Origin: G958296245 sp965262055
GTDB taxonomy: Bacteria; Chloroflexota; Dehalococcoidia; Lucifugimonadales; G958296245
Reading direction: 5' to 3'
Length of the DNA stretch: 64,000 nt
NCBI GenBank assembly: GCA_965262055.1
Contig: CBDHEI010000002.1
Coordinates: 2,480,001-2,544,000, forward strand
The translations under genes were made by a program, and so were the position numbers. Shown piece after piece: positions 21,793 through 29,669 of the stretch. The first letter of the stretch is position 1; each line of letters begins with the position of its first letter. Below the pieces are notes generated by a model. It searched no databases and was not told where the DNA came from. It saw only the letters and a list, made by a program, of their open reading frames with translations.

Positions 21793-23667
21793 CCCAGATT
21801 CCCCACCTAGATAAGAGGAAGACCTCGTTGGAGCCCGCCGTGAAGGGGGCTAAGATGTTTCTTGGAAGAGAGAAACGATCACCAACGAGGTGCACCTATT
21901 ATGAAGCAAGGGGTTCTGCCGTTCCAGTACGAGCAGGAGAAGAGCTCGCCGGGCATGACGGCGATGGCGGGCATGATGACGTACTTGGAGTTGATGCACG
22001 CAGCAGGTTTGAGGTCGTCGGTAGAGCGCCACGTGGGACTGCGGGAGTGTGGTCAGGGCTGGACGGACAGCCAAGTGGTCAGCTCGCTGATACTGCTGAA
22101 CCTGGCAGGCGGTGAGTCAGTGGTTGATCTGGATGTTCTGGAGAAGGACGCGGGGTTGTGCAGGGTGCTTCGGGAAGTCGAGAGCTATGGGATGGGTCGT
22201 CGAGAGCGTAGAGCGTTGGAAGAGCGATGGCGTGTAGAGCGTCGGCGGAGCATGCCATCGGAGTCGGCGGTGTTCCGGTACCTGGAGAGATTCCACGAGG
22301 CGGGCGAGGAGTCCAGTCGGGAAGCTCACAGAGCGTTCATACCTTCACCCAACGAAGCGCTGGGGGGTCTGCATAAGGTGAACGCCGATATGGTGAGCTT
22401 CGTACAGAGCCGTTCGCCCTGCGCTCAAGCCACGTTGGACATGGACGCCACACTGGTGGAGACGCACAAGCAGCAGGCGCTCTACAGCTACAAGAAGTAC
22501 AAGGCGTATCAGCCTCTGACGACCTACTGGGCCGAGGCTGAGTTGATAGTGCATTCGGAGTTTCGGGACGGCAACGTACCTGCTGGCTATCAGCAACTGC
22601 GAGTGTTGACCGAAGCGTTGGAGCATCTGCCTTGTGCGGTGGACAAGGTGATGCTGCGGTCGGACGCGGCTGGGTATCAGCACGAGTTGTTTCGGTACTG
22701 CGCCGAGGGCAGAGACGAGCGCTTCGGAGTGATCGAGTTTGCGGTAGGACTCAACGTGACGCCGGAGTTCAGGCGCGCGGTGTCCGAGGTTGCCGAACAA
22801 GACTGGCATGCCCCGCACCGCAGACTGGGCGCCACCTGGGTCGAGACAGGTCAACAGTGGGCGGAGGTGAACTTCGTACCAGACTGGATAGCCTACAGCA
22901 AGAAGAACCCTGAATACCGGTTCATCGCTATCAGGGAGCCGCTGAGCGAACAGCCTCTGCCGGGAATGGAACTGCAGCTGGAACTGCCCTTCCCTGTGAT
23001 GAGGCTGGCCGGCGGAGCCTGGCACAAGGTCTCCGGGTTGGTGACCAACCGAGACCTTCCGGGAGATGAGATGATCCGGTGGTACAGGCAGAGGTGCGGT
23101 AAAGGCGAGCAGGTCCACAGCGTCCTGAAGAGTGACCTGGCTGCGGGCAGGCTCCCGTCGGGGCTGTTCGGAGCCAACGCCGCATGGTGGGCCATAGCGG
23201 TGCTGGCCTTCAACCTGAGCTCTGCGATGAAGCGGCTGGTGTTGGGCGGACAGTGGGTGAGCAAGCGTCTAAAGGCAGTGCGCTTCGCCCTGATCGCCCT
23301 TCCGGGCCGGGTGATGCGACACGCCAGGAAGCTGATCATCCGTCTGGCGCGGGGCCATCCCTCATACGAGTTGTTGATCAGGGCACGTCAGAGGATATTG
23401 GCGCTGTCCGCCGAGCCGTACCAACCATAAGCGGTCCTGTCTGTGCATCGGTTGAAGGCGACTCAGCAAGGTCGCCCAGGCTGCGCCATGCCTTCTTCGG
23501 CCTGAGGACAGCCATAATCGGTGCGGCTCCGATGCCCATACCCTCAAAGTCTTCGGCCAAGGTCCTACCTACGGCCCGATCCGACCATATGGAACCACCG
23601 AATCGATACTCAACACGAGCGTAAATCCACGAAGGCCACACCAACTATGTTAGGTGGGGAATCTGGG
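21793..23667 (+). mobile_element. Complete IS1380-family element with 5-bp target duplication
   Basis: The inverted ends are CCCAGATTCCCCACCTA at 21793 and its complement ending at 23667 (17 bp perfect). The 5-bp direct repeat GCGAT is at 21788-21792 and 23668-23672. Rejoining the flanks restores the sequence seen uninterrupted in the other IS1380 copies (GACCGGCGATTGA), which proves the insertion point. 1875 bp, one gene. Confidence 0.92.
21901..23430 (+). CDS. IS1380-family DDE transposase
   Basis: About 509 aa from the ATG at 21901 (MKQGVLPFQY); a longer frame opens at a TTG at 21862. The catalytic core appears as LDMDATLVETHK (first Asp, about residue 185), VMLRSDAAGYQ (second Asp) and an RQRCGKGEQVHS segment with the late Glu, as in the DDE group-1 (IS1380) transposases. 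The inverted ends and 5-bp duplication agree with this family. It looks intact and full length. It is distant from the other IS1380 transposases in the window. Confidence 0.85.
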   Translation: MKQGVLPFQYEQEKSSPGMTAMAGMMTYLELMHAAGLRSSVERHVGLRECGQGWTDSQVVSSLILLNLAGGESVVDLDVLEKDAGLCRVLREVESYGMGRRERRALEERWRVERRRSMPSESAVFRYLERFHEAGEESSREAHRAFIPSPNEALGGLHKVNADMVSFVQSRSPCAQATLDMDATLVETHKQQALYSYKKYKAYQPLTTYWAEAELIVHSEFRDGNVPAGYQQLRVLTEALEHLPCAVDKVMLRSDAAGYQHELFRYCAEGRDERFGVIEFAVGLNVTPEFRRAVSEVAEQDWHAPHRRLGATWVETGQQWAEVNFVPDWIAYSKKNPEYRFIAIREPLSEQPLPGMELQLELPFPVMRLAGGAWHKVSGLVTNRDLPGDEMIRWYRQRCGKGEQVHSVLKSDLAAGRLPSGLFGANAAWWAIAVLAFNLSSAMKRLVLGGQWVSKRLKAVRFALIALPGRVMRHARKLIIRLARGHPSYELLIRARQRILALSAEPYQP

Positions 23668-23762
23668 GCGATTGACTGGCCTTGCAGGACCTGACTATGA
23701 TCGCTATTATCTCGTTTGGGCTGCCCTTTGAACCTGAAGACTCCCAATATGGGAAATCCCGG

Positions 23763-23893
23763 TTCACGGCAAGAATCGCATCCCTTATCGGATAGACTGG
23801 AGCTTGACCGGCCTTGCAAGACCTGAATATGATCCTACCGTCTCATTTGGGCTGCCATTTGAGCCTGAAGACTGCCAATATGGGAAATCCCGG
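23763..23893 (+). repeat. Tandem duplicate of the IS1380 right end
   Basis: The last 130 bp of the IS1380 element occur twice in a row, ending at 23762 and again at 23893 with the same AATATGGGAAATCCCGG. The copies differ at several positions, so the duplication is not recent. The second copy abuts the ABC ATPase gene and is in frame with it. Confidence 0.75.
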
Positions 23894-24829
23894 TTGACTA
23901 GCGCTCATAGCCAACAGTTCCCTCAGTGGGCCATTGACGTCCGCGGCTTGCGGAAGGCCTACGGCGACTTCGAGGCCGTCCGCGGCATCGACTTACGCGT
24001 GGCACCCGGCGAAGTGTTCGCCTTGTTGGGGCCCAACGGCGCCGGCAAGACGACGACCGTCGAGATCCTGGAGGGCCACCGCAAACGGAGCGGCGGTGAG
24101 GCCTCGGTGCTGGGCTACGACCCGGGGGCGAATGACCGCGCGCTCAAGCAGCGGGTGGGCATCGTCCTCCAATCGACCGGTGTAGAGCAGTACCTCTCCG
24201 TGGAGGAGACTATCGACCTCTTCCGCGGGTACTACCCGCACCCGCTGCCGCTGGAGCAGCTCTTGGACCTAGTAGGCTTGCGGGAACAGCGGCGGACGCG
24301 CGTGAAGAAGCTGTCCGGCGGACAGCAGCGGCGGTTGGACGTTGCCGTGGGGCTGGCAGGCGACCCGGAACTGCTCTTCCTGGACGAGCCCACAACGGGC
24401 TTTGACCCGTCAGCACGACGCGGCGCATGGGAAATGGTGCAGGGGCTCAAGGCGCTGGGCAAGACCGTGCTGCTGACGACGCACTACATGGAGGAGGCCG
24501 AATATCTGGCCGACCGCGTCGCTATCATGGTGGAGGGACAGATCGTCGCGGAGGGCGCGCCGGGCGAACTGGCCCTCCGCGACCGCGCAACAACGGTACG
24601 CTTCCGCCTGCCCGACGACGCACCGGCGCTGCCTGGCGAACTGCAGGCGGCCTCGAGCGGCAGCGGGGCTTACTCGCTAGCGACGGACTCGCCAACGCGT
24701 ACGCTGCACACGCTGACGGCCTGGGCGGTGGAGCACGGCATCGAACTGGAGGAGCTAACAGTCTCCAAACCCACGCTGGAGTCGCTCTTCATCGAACTGG
24801 TCGGCGAAGCCAGCGGAAACGGGGAGTAG
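23894..24829 (+). CDS. ABC-2 type exporter, ATP-binding subunit
   Basis: A DrrA/CcmA-type ATPase: Walker A GPNGAGKTTT at about residues 46-55, signature LSGGQQRR at about 140, Walker B LLFLDEPTTGFDP at about 160, and the switch His in LLTTHYMEEAEYL. About 311 aa. It energises the permease encoded 2 bp downstream for export of a drug, lipid or polysaccharide. The N-terminus is disturbed: the frame is open through the IS1380 end to a TTG at 23804, and the TTG at 23894 lies right at the element edge. The original start may have been lost, and expression may now depend on the IS end. Confidence 0.85.
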   Translation: MTSAHSQQFPQWAIDVRGLRKAYGDFEAVRGIDLRVAPGEVFALLGPNGAGKTTTVEILEGHRKRSGGEASVLGYDPGANDRALKQRVGIVLQSTGVEQYLSVEETIDLFRGYYPHPLPLEQLLDLVGLREQRRTRVKKLSGGQQRRLDVAVGLAGDPELLFLDEPTTGFDPSARRGAWEMVQGLKALGKTVLLTTHYMEEAEYLADRVAIMVEGQIVAEGAPGELALRDRATTVRFRLPDDAPALPGELQAASSGSGAYSLATDSPTRTLHTLTAWAVEHGIELEELTVSKPTLESLFIELVGEASGNGE

Positions 24830-24831
24830 CG

Positions 24832-25608
24832 ATGAACTCCCTCATGCTCGCACTGCGGCAGGTCCGCTACGAGAACAGCGCCTTCTGGCGAAACCCCGCC
24901 GCCGCCTTCTTCACCATCGTCTTTCCGCTGATGTTCATGGTGATCTTCAACCTCATCTTCGGGAGCGAGGTGGTCACGGACGAGAGCGGCGGGACGTATA
25001 ACCTGTCCACCTTCTACGTGCCCGGCATCATTGTCTTTGCCCTTGTGGGGGCCACGTACACCAATGTGGCGATGGGCATCGCCTTCTCGCGGGACGGTGG
25101 GCTGCTGAAGCGCATACGCGGGACGCCGCTGCCAAACTGGTCATACCTGGCGGGCAAGATACTGCACGCAGTGCTACTGGCGGTGCTTTTGGTAGTCGTC
25201 GTAGCTGGGGGCGGCATGCTGCTCTACGGCGTGGACATCCCCACCAACACGATGCCCGCGTTCCTGTTGACGCTCGCGGTCGCAGCGGCGACCTTTTGCA
25301 CACTGGGGCTTGCCGTCACTGTCATCATCCCCAATGCCGACGCGGCGCCGGCGATTGTGAACGCGTCCATCCTGCCGCTGCTCTTCGTCTCCGACGTGTT
25401 CATCCCGCTGGACGAGGCGCCCGTATGGCTCACCACGTTCGCCGACGTGTTCCCTGTCCGTCACATGGCGCTGGCGCTGCACGCGTCCTTTGACCCATCT
25501 GCGAGCGGCGCGGGGTTCGAGTGGACACACCTGCTCATCATGGCCGCATGGATGGCGGGAGGGCTGCTGGTGACGCTGCGCTTCTTCCGATGGGAGCCGC
25601 ACCGCTGA
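24832..25608 (+). CDS. ABC-2 type exporter, permease subunit
   Basis: 258 aa, six hydrophobic segments, with the ABC-2 pattern: a cytoplasmic N-terminus, FTIVFPLMFMVIFNLIFG as TM1, an extracellular loop, RDGGLLKRIRGTPLP between TM2 and TM3, and VFIPLDEAPVWL before the last helix. It begins two bases after the ATPase stop (TAGCGATG), so the pair is one operon. The substrate cannot be inferred from sequence. Intact. Confidence 0.88.
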   Translation: MNSLMLALRQVRYENSAFWRNPAAAFFTIVFPLMFMVIFNLIFGSEVVTDESGGTYNLSTFYVPGIIVFALVGATYTNVAMGIAFSRDGGLLKRIRGTPLPNWSYLAGKILHAVLLAVLLVVVVAGGGMLLYGVDIPTNTMPAFLLTLAVAAATFCTLGLAVTVIIPNADAAPAIVNASILPLLFVSDVFIPLDEAPVWLTTFADVFPVRHMALALHASFDPSASGAGFEWTHLLIMAAWMAGGLLVTLRFFRWEPHR

Positions 25609-25939
25609 ACACAGCCCGACGCACCTCCTCCGCTTCAGCTAACCCCGCGCCGCGAGAGCAGAATGCGCAGGAGTTCGAGCTTGGTTAGGTGGTCAAGCGC
25701 AGCATGACTCTGGACGGATGGAACGACTGAGGGAGGCCCGCGAGGCCCGGCTGAGGGACATCTTTTCCCCAGCCCAGCCCGACGTGACCACCAGCAGGTG
25801 CGCTGACGAAGCAGGGACCCAGGGCGGGATCAAGGTTTGGTGCTGCCCTGAGGCCCACGCCTCGGCCCATCGGCGAATGTTGGAGATCAAGGGATTCCAA
25901 GGGGGCGTGATCCCTCGCCCCCGGTCAGTCTAGCGGAAG
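25609..25939 (+). other. Intergenic stretch, nothing assignable
   Basis: Short open frames exist on both strands (for example 25718-25933 +), but none has a convincing ribosome site or family resemblance. I see no gene here. Confidence 0.5.
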
Positions 25940-25967
25940 GGCGGCTTGCTCATAAGCCGCCTTTCTT
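25940..25967 (+). terminator. Intrinsic terminator
   Basis: GGCGGCTT (25940-25947), a 6-nt loop, AAGCCGCC (25954-25961), then TTTCTT. It is well placed to end the ABC exporter transcript. The loop contains CTCAT, which made me consider a tRNA arm; the rest does not fold as one. Confidence 0.75.
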
Positions 25968-26125
25968 GGCGTCCGTCGATCACGGCCCCGCGCCGGTCCG
26001 GGCGGCTCGAAGTAACTGAGAGTGGGCCGTGCGCCGGGCGTCGGGGCTGACCGCCAGATAAGGCCGTTGCGCCGATTCTGTGCATGGAAGTGGTGAACGT
26101 GTCCCTATTGACCGGAGAGAAGTAG

Positions 26126-26275
26126 GCCCGCATCAACCGCGTTGGCTCGATGATGACCGCGTTCTTCAGCGGGGACGACGTGACCGGCTGGGCCTCGGTG
26201 TCCGCCTCGGACCGGGAGGCCTTTGGCCGGTTCTTCCACCAGATGCTGGACGAGGGGGTCTACCTTCCGCCGTAA
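26126..26275 (+). pseudogene. Fragment of glutamate-1-semialdehyde aminotransferase (HemL C-terminal part)
   Basis: The frame after the TAG at 26123 reads RINRVGSMMTAFFSGDDVTG and continues to FHQMLDEGVYLPP, which matches the HemL segment near its C-terminus (NRVGSMFTLFF...FFHxMLDxGVYLPPS). The frame stops at 26275 where the interspersed repeat begins, and the rest of the gene is absent. A dead remnant, presumably broken by repeat or IS activity. Confidence 0.7.
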
Positions 26276-26278
26276 AGT

Positions 26279-26377
26279 GAGAGATACACACACAGGAGAA
26301 CGCGGGAACATAATATATATAGGGGGAGAGAGTTTAGCCCGGCCCGTGGTGCAACTGCGGTCTAGACCGCAGTTTTC
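26279..26377 (+). repeat. Interspersed repeat with palindromic terminator-like core
   Basis: CACACAGGAGAACGCGGGAA and ATAATATATATAG are followed by the palindrome ACTGCGGTCTAGACCGCAGT with flanking T residues. Related copies are at 27763-27835 and, inverted, 47126-47236. The palindrome plus T-run could act as a terminator. Confidence 0.65.
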
Positions 26378-26514
26378 GGGCCCGTTGGTAAGTGGCGGGG
26401 TAGAAGTCTCCCTGGAGGTGATTCTTTTCGAGTAGAACGGCGAGCCCGTCTGGGCGCGGGGTTGCCGCCGCAGCTGGTCGGCGGAGATCATGGCACCACC
26501 GCTGTCCCCCGTTC

Positions 26515-27321
26515 ATGACTGAGATTGTAGAGGGGGTGCACGCGCAGTCGGAGCGGACGCGTGAGTCTGGTCAGCCGCCCGCTGACCATTGGGCCGGCGT
26601 GGCCGAGCGCTTTCGTGAAGACCCGCAGCGGCCCATGGAGCCGTCCCTCAAGCGGCTGAGCGAGTTCATCGAGCCACGCCAGACGGTTATAGACGCGGGT
26701 GCCGGCGCCGGCCGGCTGGCATTGCCCCTAGCGCTGCACTGCGGGGGAGTCGTTGCCGTGGAGCCGTCGCCCAGCATGGCCGCCATCCTCACGGAGGAGG
26801 CGACGCGGCACCAGACCTCCAATGTCACTATCGTACAGTCCGAGTGGGAGGACGCCAGTGTCGCGCCAGCGGACGTGACGCTGTGTGTGAACGTGCTCTA
26901 CACCGTCCCCGACGTTGTGGGGTTCATCCGTAAGCTGGAGGCGCACAGCCGGGAGCGGGTGATCATCGTGCTGCACGCGGAGCACCCGCAGGCGCAGACC
27001 TACCCCTTCTGGCGGCTGGTGCACGGCGAGGAGCGGCTCCGTCCGCCGGGCCTGCTGGAGCTGATGCAGGTCCTGTGGGAGATGGACGTCTACCCCGACC
27101 TGGAGATGCTGCCGACCAGACCCCCCAACGGCTACGAGAGCCGGGAGGCCGCACGGCGGCAGCTGCTGTTCCGCCTCTTCCTGGACCCTGGCAGCCCGAA
27201 GGAGCGGCTCCTGGAGGAGGCGATGGACCAGCTGTTGGTGGAGACGGGGGACGGCGTGGGCATTCGGAGGGCTGGGCCCACGCGCCCCGGCCTGGTCACC
27301 TGGCGGCCGGGTGGGCCGTAG
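26515..27321 (+). CDS. Class I SAM-dependent methyltransferase
   Basis: 268 aa. Motif I VIDAGAGAGRLALPLA is at about residues 58-73, an acidic motif II (VAVEPSPSM) at about 80, and motif IV-like VTLCVNVLYTVPDV near 122. The C-terminal half (HAEHPQAQTYPFWRLVHGEE) does not match a named subfamily I know. The substrate is unknown; a small molecule is the usual case for this architecture. The ATG at 26515 is used; no strong Shine-Dalgarno. The gene lies between decayed fragments and looks intact. Confidence 0.75.
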   Translation: MTEIVEGVHAQSERTRESGQPPADHWAGVAERFREDPQRPMEPSLKRLSEFIEPRQTVIDAGAGAGRLALPLALHCGGVVAVEPSPSMAAILTEEATRHQTSNVTIVQSEWEDASVAPADVTLCVNVLYTVPDVVGFIRKLEAHSRERVIIVLHAEHPQAQTYPFWRLVHGEERLRPPGLLELMQVLWEMDVYPDLEMLPTRPPNGYESREAARRQLLFRLFLDPGSPKERLLEEAMDQLLVETGDGVGIRRAGPTRPGLVTWRPGGP

Positions 27322-27387
27322 GGGCGCCCGTGCTTGAGCCCCTCGGGGGGTCAAGGGTGAACGGGGGCACACGCACACCCCCGGCGA

Positions 27388-27573
27388 TTCAGTCGAGGGC
27401 TGCGGTGCGGCTCCGTATCTCCTCCACCAGCGGCGGGTCGAGGGGCCCCTTGGCGGCGGCCTCCATATTGGCCGCCATGTGCTCCAGGCTCTGCGTGCCG
27501 ACGATGACGGTGTGCGCCGCAGGGTGGCTCAGCGTGAAGCGCAGAATCAACTCCATGGAGTGGATCTCCCGTT
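27388..27573 (-). pseudogene. Fragment of an aldo/keto reductase (C-terminal end)
   Basis: In one minus-strand frame the sequence reads ELILRFTLSHPAAHTVIVGT, then LEHMAANMEAA and VEEIRSRTAALD before a stop. This is the C-terminal NADP-binding part of aldo/keto reductases (the VIVGT motif). Upstream on the minus strand the frame meets stops and the remainder is missing. Confidence 0.7.
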
Positions 27574-27729
27574 AGGAGACGTCCTCCCCCCTGCACAGCA
27601 CGATTGCCGGGTTTCCCTGTCCCCGCCACAGCAGCACCGTCACTGACTCAGATCAACGACCACCTCGACCGCCAGAGACCTCATCCGGGACTTGCTCGCT
27701 ACCTAAAACAGCTTTCTTGGACACCTAGC

Positions 27730-27950
27730 AGGGGCACGCCCTGCAGGGTTGATATGGGAAATGTGGGTATATATAGAGCCAAAGTTTCTGACACCACGAC
27801 AAGGCCCCTGCGGTCTAGACCGCAGTTTTTGAGGGCTAGACCAAACCTCCGCGTCGGCGTTGCTGGTGATGCCGTCGTTAGTGGTGGCTGGACGTGCGGC
27901 GGCTGAGCTCCTTCCGGTGATACCGACTACACGCCGTGCTGCAGACGGTC
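27730..27950 (-). repeat. IS1380 left-end fragment fused to interspersed repeat and a Zn-ribbon gene remnant
   Basis: 27730-27762 is the inverted left end of IS1380 (GTTGATATGGGAAATGTGGG). It is followed by TATATATAGAGCCAAAG, the right half of the repeat whose left half lies at 21361-21399. Then come the palindrome TGCGGTCTAGACCGCA and, on the minus strand, the tail of a small Cys-rich protein (CSTACSRYHRKELSRR). The same order occurs inverted at 47000-47236. Confidence 0.65.
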
Positions 27951-28240
27951 GGCGGTGAGCCACTCGTAGACCTGGTCCGCCCAGAGGACAAGGACCTCCT
28001 CGGTCGGCGTCTCCACCTTCCGAGGGGTGCACAGGTTCAGCCCGGCAGGCGACTCAGCTGATCCTCACTCGGAGCAGCACCGTCGCGTGTCAGACCCGAT
28101 CCCATGGCCGCCACGATGTACCTGCGGACTGTCGCCCTCGATAGCCCCGTACCGCTCGCTATCTGCCGCTGGCTGTTGCCCGACTGCCAGCGGCGTACCA
28201 TTTCTGCTATCTCCACTCTCGACATCTCCCTGTACGCCAT
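27951..28240 (-). pseudogene. IS21 istA fragment (N-terminal part)
   Basis: The start has an HTH (SRVEIAEMVRRWQSGNSQRQ, then LSRATVRRYI), typical of IS21 transposase IstA. The sequence continues in another frame as PRKVETPTEEVLVLWADQVY, so there is a frameshift near 28040. It is then cut at about 27950 by the repeat described above. The DDE domain is absent. Confidence 0.7.
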
Positions 28241-28309
28241 CGCTGCTCCTTACATCCAGGCTGCAGCAATGGTCGCCAATCCGGGCGCACAGGGTGGTCA
28301 CACCTCCTG

Positions 28310-28350
28310 GCGAAGTGGTCTATAGGTCCTGGCGATCTCCTCTTCTACTG
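28310..28350 (-). repeat. IS21 terminal sequence
   Basis: GTGGTCTATAGGTCCTGGCGATC resembles the two tandem GTGGTATATAGGTC(C/G)TGATC units at 42870-42923 next to other IS21 pieces. It marks the outer end of the IstA fragment. Confidence 0.55.
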
Positions 28351-28352
28351 GT

Positions 28353-28526
28353 ACATACCTCTTGGCGTTTGACAAGTGGGTCTTGGACAAGTACAATGAG
28401 GGGTACAACCACGGCGTCGGGATAAGGAATCTGACCGCCTACGTGAAGCGCGAAGACGTGGGTGCCTTCATACTCAAGCAGGACATGGAGCTGGCGGTCG
28501 ACAAGTGCAGGGAGGCCCAACCGTGA
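28353..28526 (+). pseudogene. C-terminal remnant of an unknown gene cut by IS21
   Basis: An open frame begins at the IS21 end and runs to the TGA at 28524, giving LLAFDKWVLDKYNEGYNHGV and ending AVDKCREAQP. The composition is protein-like and no start codon fits, so this is the tail of a gene whose front was removed by the insertion. Family unknown. Confidence 0.55.
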
Positions 28527-28648
28527 AAGGGTTGATTCCTACTGTCAGCCGCGCTAGCATAGGGCCGCGACTCTCCCACCCCTTGGGCTAGGGACGGCTC
28601 TACCCATGGCGCTGTCCCTCGCGCCGGCAACAGGAAAAGATACCGGCG

Positions 28649-28879
28649 ATGGCAGACATCGAGCTGCGTGATAGGCTGGCTGGGCAAGCGGTCACAGGCT
28701 TGCTGGCGAGCCGTCCTCCAAGGAGACTGCCCGTCCAAGACGTCAGCAGAGAAGATGCTGCACTTGCTTGTCGCGCCTACAGCATCGCGGACGTGCTGCT
28801 AGAAGCCCGAACCGTTACCAAGGTTAACGCGATGATCGACAAGCTCCCAGAGGGTGAATCGGATGACCAAACTCAATGA
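28649..28879 (+). CDS. 76-aa hypothetical protein
   Basis: A mostly helical small protein (LRDRLAGQAVTGLLASRPPR, then ACRAYSIADVLLEARTVTKV). No motif recognised. It overlaps the start of the next small gene by 17 bases in a different frame, suggesting one transcript of small accessory genes. It could be a phage or island cargo gene. Confidence 0.5.
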   Translation: MADIELRDRLAGQAVTGLLASRPPRRLPVQDVSREDAALACRAYSIADVLLEARTVTKVNAMIDKLPEGESDDQTQ

Positions 28880-29042
28880 CGATGTGCTGAAGCAGGTTCA
28901 GGGTCTGTTTCAACGCTACGAGCAAGAGATGCTGAGGTCTGAGTACTCTACCAACTCCAAGAGTTCACGAGTCAAGAGTGCCAGAGACTTCGTCAAGTGG
29001 CTGTCCGGCCAGTACTCCCCTGGCGACTATAGACCCAAGTAA
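28863..29042 (+). CDS. 59-aa hypothetical protein
   Basis: ATG at 28863. The product is charged and helical (DDVLKQVQGLFQRYEQEML) and ends SGQYSPGDYRPK. No family recognised. Overlap with the upstream gene and close spacing to the downstream membrane gene suggest co-expression. Confidence 0.5.
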   Translation: MTKLNDDVLKQVQGLFQRYEQEMLRSEYSTNSKSSRVKSARDFVKWLSGQYSPGDYRPK

Positions 29043-29094
29043 GAAGCAGGAGTCCCGCATATCTAATCTGAGGGGCGAATCTGAGAAGTACAGG

Positions 29095-29457
29095 TTGTGG
29101 TTCCGGGTCATACTTGCACTCGTAGTGTTCGGGTCCATGATTTGGGGGGCGACAGCTAACTTATCTCACCAGGTGATGGCACCCCTGTTTGCGATCATCG
29201 CGGCCACGGGATTGGCCGGCACATTGGGTGCTAGTGCTATCGGGATGCGGGGAAATATACTCAAGGGGTTCGTCCAGCTGATGGTAATTTTGGCCTCTTG
29301 CGCCTCCGCCATGTTTTGGCTTCTGAGTGCGGGGGCCGGACCTTGGATACAGTTGTGGGGTGTCGGCCTTATGGTGTTTGCTGTGGCGGGCTTGTGGGTG
29401 AATGCTGGGGACATGGACGCCGCGATAGCGAAGCAAGACCGTCCCCGGCGCCCCTGA
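29095..29457 (+). CDS. Four-TM membrane protein, function unknown
   Basis: Hydrophobic segments: LWFRVILALVVFGSMIW, APLFAIIAATGLAGTLG, VQLMVILASCASAMFWLL and WGVGLMVFAVAGLWV. The frame is open upstream through the preceding gene. No ATG or GTG lies at a suitable place: a TTG at 29095 is the conservative start, while an AGGAG at 29050 would suit a non-standard start near 29059. Third gene of the small 28649-29457 cluster. Confidence 0.5.
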   Translation: MWFRVILALVVFGSMIWGATANLSHQVMAPLFAIIAATGLAGTLGASAIGMRGNILKGFVQLMVILASCASAMFWLLSAGAGPWIQLWGVGLMVFAVAGLWVNAGDMDAAIAKQDRPRRP

Positions 29458-29669
29458 ATCCTGTACCTATGGCTATTGACTAGGCTTTTCGGCTGGCTCG
29501 GGCGCTGGCTTGGACGAGGGGAACCGGAACTGACGGTTCCTGATTTGGGTCGGCGCTCGGACTTCACTTTCCACGTGTGCGGTTGGGCTGACCTGGGCGG
29601 CGAGTTCGTCCAGTGGGGCTACTAGCTACTCTTGCCTATTTAGGCATACATCAGGGACATAATCGCCGA

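Larger units (their letters stand above)
21400..23762 (+). mobile_element. Internally deleted IS1380 derivative (MITE-like), split by a second IS
   Basis: The left end CCCACATTTCCCATATCAA and right end CCAATATGGGAAATCCCGG match full copies A-C. The derivative keeps the left 210 bp, including the transposase ATG at 21558. It then jumps at about 21610 from the first 15 codons straight to the sequence just before the transposase stop, a deletion of about 1.3 kb. A foreign IS occupies 21793-23667. Without that IS the derivative is about 480 bp and non-autonomous, and it could be moved by copies A-C. Confidence 0.8.

Noticed and set aside
25925..25970. Possible tRNA-Met-like arm (GGCTTGCTCATAAGCC)
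   Set aside because: The loop cannot be fitted to a 7-nt anticodon loop and there is no acceptor or T-arm partner; the stem plus T-run fits a terminator better.
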